Positions 32,135 to 43,640 of a DNA stretch of 64,000 bases are shown here, piece after piece; the first letter of the stretch is position 1; each line of letters starts with the position of its first letter. The notes beneath the pieces are model-generated. The model made no database searches, was not told the DNA's origin, and saw only the letters and a list, made by a program, of their open reading frames with translations. A program made the translations under genes and the position numbers. The stretch spans positions 1,054,001-1,118,000 of the forward strand of contig BRON01000014.1 in the NCBI GenBank assembly GCA_024345305.1. Direction: 5' to 3'. The stretch is from Mrakia gelida. Lineage: Eukaryota; Basidiomycota; Tremellomycetes; Cystofilobasidiales; Mrakiaceae.

Positions 32135-33304
32135 ATGCCTCCCATAACTCGAAGACTCGTCGCTCAGCAGGAAGCAGGGGAGGTGGAGCTAGCTTCCTCG
32201 TCGATGGTGAGCTCGACCTTCCTTTCCCTCCCTTCCCTCCCCTCCCTCTCCTTCTTCTCTCGTCCGACCTTCACTCTCTGCCGCTCGACTTGTGCTACGC
32301 CGAGCAGCTGACTCTTTCTTCGCTCGGTCTGGGTCCATTTCAGAACTCCTCCCTCCGCTCCTTCTTCCCTCTCGAGGTCGTCAACCTCATCCTTCGAGAG
32401 CTCAACGATCCTCCCTCCCTCGCCGCCCTTTGCCTCGTCTCGTTAGGATGCTTGGAGGAAGATAGTGGGCAGCTGTATCGAGACGTTTCCATCAAGTCGG
32501 AGAGAGGACTCGTCAGCTTCACCTGCGGGGTAAGTCACGTTCTCATCCATCAGCAGAGGGAAACTCGAGCTGACCTCTTCTCCCTCGTCTCTTCCTCCCT
32601 CTCCGTCTCTTTCCTCTTCGCCCCCGTCGCCGTATCAGGTTCCACTCCATCTTGGATCCCGTCTCATCCCTCATCTATCCCTCAGCCAAACCCGAACCCT
32701 CAAGATCGATGCCCTCTTCTTCAAAGAGACCACCATCGTCCCCTTCTTCGTCGAGAATCGAGGAGCGACCCTCCCACCCCGTCTCGCTACGCCCCTCCAT
32801 CTCGACAATCTCACAATCAGCGCCCCTCCCAAACCAGAACCAACCACATGGGTGGACGTTGCCGGACCCTTCAAGTTCTACCTCCTCTACCTCCTTCCCC
32901 ATCTCCTTCCCACCCGCGTCACCATCAACGCCGGTTCACCCGTCGTCAATCCTCAGGCTCTCTATCTCTTCCAGCACAACTGGACTCCCCCCTTCCGAGC
33001 TTGGTCAGACTCTCTATGCACCCTCTCGTTCGACGGCTGGCTTCCTTGCGGTTCGATGGGAGACCGCTCCTTGTTCTTGGAACCCCTGCCAAAGGCGCTG
33101 AAGGAGCTCGAGATCAACGTCGCTAGTTGGCCGCAGAAGAGGAGTCGAATCCTTGCGCAAGTGCTCAGGAAGGAGGGGGTGTTCGAACTGGTGGGGATCA
33201 GGACGAAGGTCGTGGTGGCCAAGTCGGAGGAGCAGCTTTGGAAGGACGAGATCGCGACGTTGGACGACGAGCAGCGTGAACGAGTCGAGTTGGTAGCTGT
33301 TTAG
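32135..33304 (+). CDS. F-box-like protein D
   Basis: Exon 1 'MPPITRRLVAQQEAGEVELA' ends at a GTGAGC donor. Exon 2 holds the F-box-like block 'SFFPLEVVNLILRELNDPPS' 'LAALCLVSLGCLEEDSGQLY' 'RDVSIKSERGLVSF'. A third exon after a GTAAGT intron encodes 'LSQTRTLKIDALFF', 'HLDNLTISAPPKPEP', 'KALKELEINVASWPQKRSR' and a closing module 'TKVVVAKSEEQLWKDE' ... 'ERVELVAV', stop TAG 33302-33304. The order (F-box, intron, LRR-like body, SEE-tail) is the family order seen in A-C, G and H, though sequence is more distant. Confidence 0.7.
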
Positions 33305-34136
33305 TTTAGTTCGACGGGGATGCAGCTCGGCTCATAGCTACGAGATAACGAAGCGTGCTTCTTCCTTGTCCTCGATCGCGAGCAGAGGAGATCGAGAAAG
33401 GACGAAGACGCGTCGAGATGGTCAGACGAGCGCGACTCGCCTTCCCTGACGACGAACTTGTAGGTTTCTCCCCGGAGGAGGGTTTTCTGTAGAAACTTAG
33501 CTCACTTTAAGTCTCATCTGAGAACGTTTCGAGATATACACTCATCTGTAGAAACGAAGCGATGGTGACGTCTCTTCCTCCTCCCCTCCCCTTCACCGCC
33601 TCTCCTTTTTTCTCGCGTGCTCGAAGGTCGAGGCACGAGAGCAAGAGAGGAGGTCTCCTTCAAACCGCCTTCATCTCGCAGACGTACATTTCTTCTCTTC
33701 CTTGCATTCGCTCAAGCTCTCAGGTGAGTCTTTCCCCTCTAATACAGAGCTGCGTCTGCTGCAGGTGGTAGATCTGGGAGGGCGAGGGAAGGGAGGAAGG
33801 AACCAGACGAAGCTCGACGTCCTCTCCTTCCCTTCCTTGCCTCCCTCCTCGTCGAGGGCCACCTTCGAGGTCGGAACTTTTACCTTCGCTCGCCAAGCGA
33901 TTCCATCGTCCAGAGCTTCAAGGGTACCCCCTTTGAAGATTCGAAGTCGAGTTTGGAGGGAGGAAGCTGAGGTCGAACGAGCTCTCTCGCTTTTTCCTTC
34001 CCTTCCCTTCCCTCCCTTGCCATCAAGCAGACCTTCGCTCAACCTCCTCCTTGCTTTCTCTCGAGCTGACCTCTACACATCGTGCTCTCTCTCTCTCTTC
34101 AGATCTCACCCAACCCCGCTCGCCTTCACTCTCTCA
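33305..34136. other. intergenic, upstream of the GYF gene
   Basis: No gene seen. The end contains an intron-like unit (CTGACCTCTACAC...CTCTTCAG ending near 34102) just before the GYF start codon, suggesting a 5'-UTR intron. Confidence 0.5.
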
Positions 34137-37100
34137 ATGGCTTCCTCTACCGAAATGCAATTTGGACCTTCCTGGCTCAAACCCACGACTCGAACAAAGT
34201 CATCAAAGACCTCGACTCCCATCGAGGAAAACAACAACAACAACAACCAGCACGCCGCTCCCACCGCGATCTCGTACTCGGCCATCACTCGAGATCACCC
34301 CACTCCTCTCTCTCCCGGAGCTGGAGGAGGACACGACGGAGGAGCCAACGGAGAAGGAGGAGGAGGTCCTGCTCTCGACCACATCGTCGACCCTTCCAAG
34401 CCCTTCAGGTACACCAAGGAGTACATGCTCGGCCTCTACGACGAGGAGAAACAGAAGGGAAGAGAACTCCCCTTCGAGTTCGAGAGGTGGGGAGTCGTCT
34501 TCAGGGAGGAGGGAGGAAACCCAGTTTCGCTCGCGCCCTTGACGGACATGGAGAAGAAGGTCAGTTCAGCTCGCTCTCCTTCCTCCTCACCTTCTTTCCT
34601 TCGCGTCGTCGACACATATAGTACTCGAAGTATAGGCTGACTCTCATGCGTTCTCTTTTTCGGTCCCACCAGCTCTTCACCCTCCCCTACAACCCCGACC
34701 GACGAGCTCCCAACTCGTCCGATCCCCTTCACCCTTCCGCCTCGCGAAACGGCTCTTCCAGCGATCTCCACTCTCGAAGGAACCGAACCCTCGCCGGCCA
34801 AGCTGGAACGCTCAACCTTGAACGAGGATCAGGAGAGCGAGCCATTGGAGAACGAGGAGGAAGCGCTCTCAACTCCCCTGCCCGTGAGAGGTTCGGTGGG
34901 ATCCAGGGAGGTGTCCTTGGAGGTCTCGCTGGAGCTGGTGGAGTTGGAGAGGGCAGATTGGGAGGGTTGACTAGGGAGAGGTCGGATAGGAGGACTTCTG
35001 GTAGAGGTGGACTTAAGGAGGGTGAGGTTGGTGAGTCGCTTTCGCTTTCGATCTGGATCTCCCTCTCTTGCGAGCTTTCGTGTGTTTGCTCGTTCGCCCT
35101 TCGGTCGACCTCTGACCACTTTCTCCTCTTCCCGTCGACCTTCCTTCCTCGTACCCACAGACCTCGCTTCCATCGCCCCCCTCCCTCCCTCCTCCACCCA
35201 CTCCTGGAGACCAACCCGAACCCTCTCCTCCAACAATCCTCCCGCCGCGACCCCTCCTCTCGACTCACCCTCCGCCGAGGAGTCTCGACCTCGATGGAGG
35301 GACGCTCCCGCTCCTGCCGCCTCGCGAGAGGTCGCTTCCAGGGATAGGGATGCTAGGGACGAGCTCGACGCTGGAGGAGGGTTCGGAGGAGCTGGAGGAC
35401 AGCGAGCTGGAGGATGGAGAGAGAGGGAGAGAGTCAGGACTGCTGAGAGGGATTTGGGAGCTGCTGCTGGGTGGGAGAACGTTGGAGCTGCTGGAACTAC
35501 CAAGGTGAGTCTTGTCTCCGAGCTCTTGTGTCCCTCGTCCGAGGTGAGAGACGGTCGGTGGAGAGGGAGAGGATGTCGTTCGATTCTCGAAGATCGGACG
35601 CGACTCGATCAGGCGAGACGGACTCGAGAGCTGACCTTTCGCCTTCCTCGATCTACACTTCCTCACCAGAAACCTGCCGCTGCCACTCGAGCCGACGGTA
35701 CTCCTCGACAGGACTACGGAAACTCGTTCGCCGCTCTCGAGCAAGAGGAGGACTCGTTCGAGCCTGAGCCCGCCGCCGCTCCCACTCCCCAGGTCTCGGC
35801 TCACGCTCTCGCTCAGGCTGCCGCCGAGGCCCAGAGGGAGGAGCTCAAGCAGGTCAAGTGGATGTACAAAGATCCTTCCGGCGCGATCCAAGGTGAGCTC
35901 CGTCTTCCTTCCTTAGAATCGCGATCTCGATGCGAGCTCGCAACGAAGCTTCGAGCTGACTCGTTCGTTTACCTCTTTTCCTTCCTTCCTCCTCTTCTCT
36001 TCTCTCAGGTCCCTTCCCCGCCTCGAGCATGCAGGACTGGCACGGACAAGGCTACTTCAACGCCTCCCTCCTCGTCAAGCGAGAGACCGACCTCGCGTTC
36101 GAGACCGTCGCTACCCTCACCCAACTCGCTCCCTCGGTCGAGGTCATCTTCTTCCTCCCCCCTCCCGTTCGACCTCCTCCTCCTCCCGGAATGATCTCTC
36201 GAGGATCCACCCCCGGATACGCCAGTCCCATCGCGTCCTACTCCACCTCGGCCGCCTACGCGTCGTCTCCCATCCAGCAGCACCAGGACGGAAGCATGAC
36301 TCCTTCGAGACTCGCCGCAGCGGATCCGCTCGATCGATTCCTTCGACAGCAGGGAGAGAAGCCTACCGAGGAGGACGTCAACGGAGCTCGATGGAACGAT
36401 CAGCAGCAGCAGCAGTCGCCCGTCGTCCAGCAACAGCAACCCTCCTACCCTCAGCAGCAGCAGCAGCTCTACGCTCAGCAGCCCATCGGAGGAGGAGCGT
36501 ACGATCCTACTCCTCTCGGATACGGAACCAACTCCCAAGCTCCTCGACACATGGCCTACAACGCTCTCGGTCGCCAAGCTCCCCTCCAGGCTGGCGTCTT
36601 CGCTCAAGCTCAATCTCCCTACTCCTCCCCCGTCGTTCAGCACCAGGCTCCCTCTCCTTGGGCTCAGCAGCAGCAACCTCAGCAGCAACAGCAGCAGCAG
36701 CAGACTCCCGTGAGGAACTACTACGGTCTCGCCGAAGGTCAACAGCTCGGATCTCCCTCGCCCGTCGCTCGAGTTCCTTACCAGTACTCTCCCGTCCAGA
36801 ACCTCGCTCCCGGAGCCGGATGGGGAGCCAACGACTGGAGGAACGCTCCTTCGCCTGGACAGATGCCTCTCCAACCCGGACAGATCCCTCAGCAGCAGCA
36901 GCAGTCGTACCTCAACCAACTCATCCCCGGATCGGTTCAGCAGCACCAGCAGCTCGCTCCCGTCGCTCCTTGGGCTTCGTCTCCCTCCGTCGAGGTCGCT
37001 CAGCCTATCCAGCAGCAGCAGCACGTCGAGCAACAGCAGGCTGAGCAGCACCAGCAGCCAGCTCAGGTCGAGGAGCAGCAGCAGCCTCCCGCTTCGCGAT

Positions 37101-38795
37101 GGGCTCAACCTCTCTCGCACGCGTCGGTCCCTTCCACTCCCGCTCAAACCTCCCCCGTCGAAACCTCCTTCGAGTCCCTCGCCATCCAGGAGCAGCAGCC
37201 AGCCCAGGTTCAAGCCACCGCTCCCGTCGTCCTCGAGCAGCCCGTCGCGTCGGCTCCTCATCCTTCGACCAAGACCGTCCAACCCGTCTCGGCTCCCCTC
37301 CCCTCCAAGCCCACTCCCGCTCAAAAGGCCACTCCCGCCGCTCCCATCGTCTCTCCCACCGTCGAGGAACCTCGAGCCACCACTCCCTCCGTCGCTGCTA
37401 AGGTCGCTCCCTGGGCCAACGAGGAGAAGAAGGCTCCCACCGGACCCTCGCTTCGAGAGATCCAGGACGCCGAGGCTCGAAAGGTCGCCGCTGCCAAAGC
37501 TGCTCGACCTCCCGCTCCCGTTAAGGAGGTTTCGACCGAACCTCCTACCTCCACCAGCTGGGGACTCATGGGTTCGAGCTCCAACACCGCTCCCGTCAAG
37601 GAGAAGTCGTCGGCCTCGACTGGACCCGCCGTCGCTGCTCCTCCCGTCTGGCAGATCGGAGGTGCCGCTCCCTCGAGGACGCTGAAGCAGATCCAGGAGG
37701 AGGAGACCAAGCAGAAGGCTAGGGCCGCTCAGTTGAAGGCTGCTCAGATCGCTGCGATGGGTGGAAACGTCGCTCCCAAGGGAGCGTACTCGGGTGCTGC
37801 TTCGTCGGCTCCTTCCGCTGTACGTTCTCTTTCCTTCTTCGTTCTCCTCTCGTTTCGTCGACTCGAACCCTAACTGACTTTCCCTCCCTGTCTTTCGTTT
37901 CCTCTCGAGCAGAACCCCAATGCTGGAGGAGCCTGGGCCGTCGTCGGAGCCGGAGGAAAGTCGTCGTCCTCTTCGACCATCGCTCCCAAGCCTACCGCTC
38001 TCCCTTCCTCCATCCCCGCTCGACCTCTCTCCCAAGCCTCCGTCAAGCCTACCATCCCCGCCGTCTCAGCCATCCAGTCCTCCTCCACCTTCGCCGGAAA
38101 GCTCTCGAGGTCCGGAAGCTCTGCTTCCCTTGACGACATCTCCCCCAGCTCGGAGTTCCTCCTCTGGGCTAAGTCGAGCTTGAAGAGCGTTACTGGCGTC
38201 AACAGTGAGTAATTTCAACCCATTTTCACCTCTCGTCTCGCTCCTTCGACTTCGAATCGCGTTCGTTCGAGGACTGCAGCAACTGACGCATCTCATTTCT
38301 TCCCTCGTTCGTTTTCCTCTCTTCAGTCGACGAGTTCCTCCAAATGCTTCTCTCCTTCCCTCTCAACCCCGACCCAGCCGTCATGGAGATCATCTCCGAC
38401 TCCATCTACGCCAACTCGGCTACCCTCGACGGACGACGATTCGCTCAGGAGTTCTGCACCAAGAGGAAGGCCGACGCGAAGGGTCAGAAGGCGGGAACCA
38501 TCCCCAGTGGAAACAACAACTCCAGCAGTCTTGGAAGGGGAAGCTCGTTGGCTGATAGTGAGTTTTGTACCCGTTTATCTTGGGATGAGGAGGGAGAGAG
38601 GAGGGAGGGAGGGAGGGAGGGAGGGAAGGAGAAGGGAGGAGGGAGACGCGTTTTCGACTCGATCTCGAAAACGTTTGGACTGACTCGGTTCGCCGTTTTC
38701 GTTTCGTGTTCGCAGTCGTCAAGGCTCAGCCTAAGCCTGCCGCCGATGCTGGGTTCGGAGGGTTCAAGGTCGTTAAGAAGAAGGGAAAGAAGTAG
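34137..38795 (+). CDS. GYF-domain protein (SMY2/GIGYF type), glutamine-rich
   Basis: The start 'MASSTEMQFGPSWLKPTTRT' is followed by 'FRYTKEYMLGLYDEEKQKG', low-complexity Arg/Gly/Ser exons, then the GYF domain 'VKWMYKDPSGAIQ' / 'GPFPASSMQDWHGQGYF', split by an intron. GYF domains bind proline-rich PPG-phi peptides. The large following exon is rich in poly-Gln and Pro. The C-terminus 'SSEFLLWAKSSLKSVTG' and 'VDEFLQMLLSFPLNPDPAVM' is a conserved helical block of GIGYF/SMY2-like proteins; it ends 'GFKVVKKKGKK' at TAG (38793-38795). Likely cytoplasmic, in mRNA repression or ER-Golgi traffic as in relatives. CAG/CAA repeats make length variation likely. Confidence 0.88.
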
Positions 38796-39169
38796 TCTGG
38801 GTTAGCTAGCTGATCGGTTCGTTTCGGTGAGAGAAGGGTCGAGGTGAGAAGGGAATTGTGATGTCGATTTGTTCTCGTATACATCGATCGGGTTGGGTCT
38901 TCGAAAGGAACCCTGTTGCATCTCGCTCGAGCTCAGCAAGAGAGGGAGAAGAGCGAGAGGAACGATGAAGCTGGTTGAGGCTGAATCCGACGCGACGCGA
39001 CTTCGTCCGAAGAGCTCTTCTCAGTCTCGCTCACCTTCACATAAGTCCTTCTTTGGTAGTACACTGCAACAACAAATACGTGCTTGCTTGCTACACATGT
39101 CAATCGTCTCTCGACCTTGTACGAGAACGCAACCTCGACAATTGAGTCGCGTCTCTCCTTTCATTTTGT
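38796..39169. other. intergenic, GYF 3' flank
   Basis: No coding signal. It ends at a 17-C homopolymer. Confidence 0.5.
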
Positions 39170-39186
39170 CCCCCCCCCCCCCCCCC
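39170..39186. repeat. homopolymer of 17 C
   Basis: An uninterrupted run of 17 C on the plus strand, exactly where a tRNA-Thr pseudogene copy loses similarity to the functional gene. Run length may be imprecise in assembly. Confidence 0.9.
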
Positions 39187-39235
39187 GCCTCTCTCACATT
39201 ACTCGTGACGCGCTCTACCACTGAGCCATTAAGGC
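39187..39235 (-). pseudogene. truncated tRNA-Thr pseudogene
   Basis: On the minus strand the first 31 nt match the 5' half of the tRNA-Thr at 43587 exactly (acceptor strand, D arm and the first half of the anticodon stem). The anticodon loop then has G where the invariant U33 should be, and the sequence degenerates into the poly-G run (C17 on plus). No T arm is present, so it cannot form a tRNA. It belongs to the inverted duplication 39187-39545 / 43270-43640. Confidence 0.8.
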
Positions 39236-39545
39236 TGAACATGAGCTGTACTGCTTTGATGTCTCCCGTTTTCTCCCTTCTGGGTAAGCGCCCTTGCTGG
39301 GACACCTTCCTCGTGCGTTCTCATGGATTCACGATTCGTTGGTGTTGTTGTTGTTGTCTTGTCGACTGCTCTGAGCTTGTTCGGACTCACTGAAGAGCCT
39401 GAGGAACGAGAGAAGGGACTGGATGAGATAGCTTTGAAGGTAAAAGGAGTAGAGGGGGGAAGGGGGAAGGGAAGGGTGAGAAACGGGAGGAAAGCGAAGG
39501 GAGGGAGGCTGACGCGTCTTGCTGATGCCCTTCCTTTTGTTATCT
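39187..39545 (-). repeat. inverted duplication arm 1 (tRNA-Thr upstream region)
   Basis: Reverse complement of 43270-43640. About 200 bp next to the tRNA is essentially identical, including a CAACAACAACAACACCAACG run and the block with CCCAGCAAGGGCGCTTACCC. The distal 150 bp is diverged but alignable. It carries the tRNA 5' half only. Confidence 0.8.
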
Positions 39546-40191
39546 GCTGATGCTCTCTCCCTTCTTCGCCCTGAAGCGCAAGCAGCCGGGTGATTCGAGT
39601 ATCATTGCTGGTCAACGGTCAGCTTCGTCAAGAGAGACAAAGTCTGAAGACCGAACGCTCGACGCGTCAGACTTTGCTCATTCTCTCGCTTCTTCGCCTT
39701 CTTTGAAGATAGATATGTTACTGACTCGAGCATCGTCCCGAAAGTTAAGACAAATTACCCGCTTCCCATCTATCCACGAAGGCCCTCGGATTGATGAATA
39801 ACCAAACCTGAAGGCTGAAGAGAAGGTCGCGTCGCGCGACCTTTCCTCTCAGATCAGCAACCTCCCCTCACTGGTGATCCCGAGAGCTGCTTTCCAGCTA
39901 CGTCGCTGTCTGCGACAGCTCGTCACGTCTGTCGAAGAGCGATCTCCTTGCTTCAGCGACGGCAGATAAGCGAAACGCACAGCCATCCAATCGACCTCCC
40001 GCGTCCCGAGTCGCAGATGTACGAGTCCCGAGTCCGCAGAGACCTGAAGCAGTGAGACAAGAGTGGCGAGTTCAGAAGAGCTGCCTGAGCGTCGCGCTCC
40101 AGAAGGACGGAAAGAAAGGAGGGAAGAGGTAAAGGAAACATCGAAGCTCACCGATTCTCTCCTTCCCTGGCAGTCCTTTGATCACACCGGC
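39546..40191. other. intergenic
   Basis: Between the duplication arm and the membrane-protein gene. No gene recognised; ACGCGTC motif near 39661. Confidence 0.45.
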
Positions 40192-40826
40192 GAATCCTCC
40201 TTCCCCTTCTGCTCAATCTCTATGAAAGAAAGCTCCTCCGATACCGCCTCCGTGGCCGGTGGATAAGGTCGATTTTCGGCGTAGTAGCCTGTAGAGATCG
40301 ATCAAGCAAGGAGAAGCGGAGGAGGAGGACCGCTCAGCCAGGTCCTTCGTTTTCCCCTCTTCGCCGTCTCTGCTCTCCCTTCTGGGCAGCCCAAAGATGT
40401 AACGAGCGTCGCACCACGACTCACCATTCACTCCAAGTAGAATTAAGAAGCCGAAAAAGAGCGAGGGCGCTAGGAATCCCGTGTGGTCGACCTTCTTCGT
40501 GGATCCGTCTGGGAGGACCTCGTTCTTCGTTCCGACGGCGCACCACAGAGCGAGGAAGGACAGGAACTGGATGTTGGACGCAATCCAGGCAGCGTCGTAT
40601 CGCTTGAGGGAGGTGAGGTCGGGGGAGATGGTATAGTCGAGAGCGATCGGCTTGAGGAAGAAGTGGACGAAGAGGGAGAGGACGGTGAGAATGAGGAGGG
40701 AGAGGAGGGGTTCAGGGAGAGAGAAGGGGTTGACGGGGATGCCGAAGACCCAGACCAGCCCAAACTGGGGGAGGATGACGGCGAGGAGGAGGAGTAAGAG
40801 ACGAGATCTGGGGAGGGGAGCCATCT
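40192..40826 (-). CDS. small multi-pass membrane protein, unknown function
   Basis: Two exons. The first starts 'MAPLPRSRLLLLLLAVILPQ' and has about four hydrophobic spans, including 'LLSLLILTVLSLFVHFFL', 'WIASNIQFLSFLALWCAVG' and 'GFLAPSLFFGFLILLGVNG'. A GTGAGT intron joins in phase to 'YYAENRPYPPATEAVSEELS' 'FIEIEQKGKEDSPV' and a TGA at 40192-40194. It is not a family I recognise. Short length and four helices suggest an integral ER or organelle membrane protein. Splice phase and clean termini support a real gene. Confidence 0.65.
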
Positions 40827-40976
40827 TGGTTGGTCGATGGAAGGAGTTGGAAGGGAAGGAAGGAAGGAGAGCGAGCTCGACAGGTTGTTTGGTTGAGTTT
40901 CGTTCTCCTCCCTCTCCTCTTGCTCTCCTTCTCCTTCAGCCATCATCATCGAAGCAGACGAAACCCTTCTCCTCGC

Positions 40977-42079
40977 ATGCACCTTCTCTCAACCCTCACC
41001 CCAGCTTCGGAACGGATCCCCATCGAAATTCTGCTCGCCATCATCCAACGCTCTCCTCCCTCCTCCCTCGCCCGCCTTCACTCAATGTTCCTTCGCCTGT
41101 CTTGAGCTCGCTTCCCCCCTTCTCTACAACTACGTCGTTCTCAAGGATTTTTATTCAGCGAGTATGTTCTTTGCTGCTCCAGTGAGTGACCTCTATCTTC
41201 ATCTTTCGAAGGGAAAGCGACTCGGTCGAGGAAGCGAACGAGACAATCGAAAGCTCACATCTCCTTCCTTCTCTTCTCCTCGTGTCGTCTCGTCCCTTTC
41301 TTCCTTCTCCTCCAGCCCTCTTCGCCTCTACCAGCTCCTCATCTACTTCCTTTCACCTCTCGCACCCAAACCAAACACCTTCACATTGAAATCCCTCATC
41401 CTGAGCCCAACGAAGCCCCTCCCGCTCGCAAGACCCTCCACCATCCCTCCTCCGGTCGCCTCCTCCTCGACTCCTACTCCAACGCCTACAACGAAGGCTC
41501 CTTTCGCGCCCATATCAACCCCTCTCTCGTCATCATCCATTCGGAATTCAAGACTCCTACCCTCCTCGGTCACGTCCAGTGGACCTCACTGCACTCGCTT
41601 CTCTTTCCCTCGACCTGGGATCGCGCAAAAGACGTCGTCCTATTCGGTAGCTTCCCTCACGAGAACACCTGGCCGAATCTCTCCTTGTGGGCAAGGGACG
41701 AGAGGGATATCAGAGTGACAATGGATCTCTCGATGATAGAGAGCTCCAAAGCGGATCCTAGGAATCCGAACGGGTCGTATCAGAGGCTGGTGAAGACGTT
41801 CGTGGGGAGGCTGAAGGAGCGGGTGAGAGGGAGGATTGGAGTTGGTTCGGAGGAGATGAGGAGGATGTTTGAGATTGCGAGGGAGGAGATGATGGTGAGG
41901 AGTAGAGGGAAGCCATTGGAGGCGGAGTTAAGGAGGTTATCGGTGGAGGTTTTGGAGGTGGTGAGTCTTGTTTTGGTTGTGAGCTCGACGCGACTTTTGA
42001 GACGAGCAGCTGACTTTGTTCTTTCTTTCACGCGTTTGTTTGGGATTCAAAGACTAGACATCTTTATCGAACGACGTGA
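40977..42079 (+). pseudogene. F-box-like gene E with a one-base frameshift
   Basis: The ATG at 40977 leads to 'ERIPIEILLAIIQRSPPSSL', the first half of the F-box motif, but that frame stops at about 41102. The second half, 'CSFACLELASPLLYNYVV', lies one frame over in the same exon with no possible GT donor between. The remaining gene is intact: donor GTGAGT after 'MFFAAP', exon 2 with 'LHSLLFPSTWDRAKDVVLFG' and the closing module 'RIGVGSEEMRRMFEIAREE' ... 'RRLSVEVLEV', and a short last exon to TGA 42077-42079. So a single indel near 41080 breaks an otherwise complete family member, unless it is a sequencing error. Confidence 0.6.
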
Positions 42080-42258
42080 CACCATCTTAAAACTACAAAA
42101 ACGAGCGAGAAGGTAGATTTTGGCGCGTCCGAGTCCACTCCGTTTCGGTGAGATCAACGCGTCTCGGGCTAGCAAGCAATGAAGAGAGGAGATCCATCAA
42201 TTCCCGTCTACTTTGGAGACAGTGTAGAAAGGAGATGATAAAGACAAACCAGGTTTCC

Positions 42259-42702
42259 TCACGTATCAACAACCTCGACTCTCAAAAGCCTCCTCCACTT
42301 CGTCCTCCTCCACTCCCCTCTGCATCCAATCTCCCCCGTCCCGGCCCACCTCAAGTCCACAAATCTCAAGACAGCTTCCCTTTCAAACCTCGTCTCAACC
42401 TTGATCACCAACTGCTTCATCAGATCCCTCCCAAAGACGAAGCCCGCCTTGATCGACCGGAACTCCCACTTTGCTCGTTTGCAGGGAACCCCGTACTCAG
42501 CAAGAAGGCTCTCCAAGCTCTCAAGTCCCGAGTTGTGGATTTGTTGGTAGAGGAGAGGGTAGGAGAGCTGGAGGAAGGCGAGCGAGACTTGAGCGGTTCG
42601 AGCCAGCGTCGAGGGATTACAGTGGTGGAGGATCTCGAGATGGATTTCGGTGGGGAGGGGAGGGAGAGGGTGAAGAGGAGATTGAGATGTAATAGTGATC
42701 AT
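42259..42702 (-). CDS. F-box-like protein F, internally deleted
   Basis: A single uninterrupted 147-codon frame. It begins 'MITITSQSPLHPLPPLPTEI' and has the full F-box-like block 'HLEILHHCNPSTLARTAQVS' 'LAFLQLSYPLLYQQI'. It then passes within about 40 residues to the closing module 'KQLVIKVETRFEREAVL' ... 'RRLLRVEVVDT' and TGA (42259-42261). Relatives have about 200 more residues and an intron between these parts. The short form therefore looks like an in-frame internal deletion that removed the intron and body but kept both ends open. It may be a functional short adaptor or decoy, or a decaying copy. Confidence 0.6.
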   Translation of the reverse strand: MITITSQSPLHPLPPLPTEIHLEILHHCNPSTLARTAQVSLAFLQLSYPLLYQQIHNSGLESLESLLAEYGVPCKRAKWEFRSIKAGFVFGRDLMKQLVIKVETRFEREAVLRFVDLRWAGTGEIGCRGEWRRTKWRRLLRVEVVDT

Positions 42703-43269
42703 TCTGGAGTAGTGGAGAGGGTGTGATGGTGAGAAAACAGGAGTGGCTGGTAGAATGAGTGGGAAAGTGGACACGCTCTCGAGATTCCCGGTGCTATCAA
42801 CCGGGACGCTCACTCGATAACTCGATAAGCAGGCTCAACCCCACTCTGACGTCCTAGACTCATCATAGTAGACGACTAACCGTATCTGAATTTGCAACGT
42901 TGACCGCTAGGAGTAGAGGCGCTGCTTGAAGAGAAGAAGAAACAAAGTGCGAAACCGTGCGACACTTTGCGACACTCGTGCAACGGACAAACACGTTTTT
43001 CGCACCTAGCAGTGCGACTATTTTTCCTTTGTTTCCGCCCGACCCAGGAATGAAATATGTTCCAGTGCGACTGCTTACATTCAGACACTCCGCTACACCA
43101 TCTTGCAAATGAAGGTTGAAAGAGAACGGACACTGGCCGCCTCGAGGAGCTCGTCCTGCTGCCTCGTAGGTCTCAAAGCCTCTGAAAAACCGTCCGAAGT
43201 CAGCCAAGTCACATATTGGATGAGGAGATGTGTCGAAGATACACTAAAAAGAGCAGGGAATCAGCACTC
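42703..43269. other. intergenic with GTGCGAC-rich stretch
   Basis: Upstream of F-box F. Between 42946 and 43070 the words GTGCGAC / TTTGCGACAC / GTGCAAC recur several times. No gene or RNA fold recognised. Confidence 0.4.
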
Positions 43270-43640
43270 AGCAAAAGACAGCGCATCAGCAAGACACGTC
43301 AACAGAGCTCCTTCCTCCCTTCTGCTTTCTTCCCGTTTCTCACCCGTCCCTTCCCCCTTCCCCCCTCTACACCTTTTCACCCTCAGAAACTTCTCATCCA
43401 ATCTCCTTCTTTCCCTTCCCTAGTCTCTCCAACGAGTCCGAACAAGCTCAGAGCAGTCGACAAGACAACAACAACAACACCAACGAATCGTGAATCCATG
43501 AGAACGCACGAGGAAGGTGTCCCAGCAAGGGCGCTTACCCAGAAGGGAGAAAACGGGAGACATCAAAGCAGTACAGCTCATGTTCAGCCTTAATGGCTCA
43601 GTGGTAGAGCGCGTCACTCGTAATGATGAGATCCCCGGTT
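43270..43640 (+). repeat. inverted duplication arm 2 (contains tRNA-Thr 5' part)
   Basis: Plus-strand counterpart of 39187-39545. The tRNA-proximal part (from about 43440) is essentially identical to the other arm; the distal part is diverged. This arm continues into the complete tRNA gene. Confidence 0.8.

Noticed and set aside
36005..38035. A 676-codon open frame on the minus strand
   Set aside because: It is antisense to the large GYF exon; its Leu/Ser/Gly-rich reading comes from the CAG/CAA and CTC-biased codons of the true gene and has no own splice or family signal.
34137..38795. Poly-Gln tracts considered as a CRISPR-like or satellite repeat
   Set aside because: They are in-frame CAG/CAA codon runs in a coding exon with no spacer structure; no CRISPR array is present in the window.
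42863..43207. Minus-strand frame beside F-box F with several cysteines
   Set aside because: No splice context or family motif, and it overlaps the GTGCGAC-rich spacer; not enough support for a gene.
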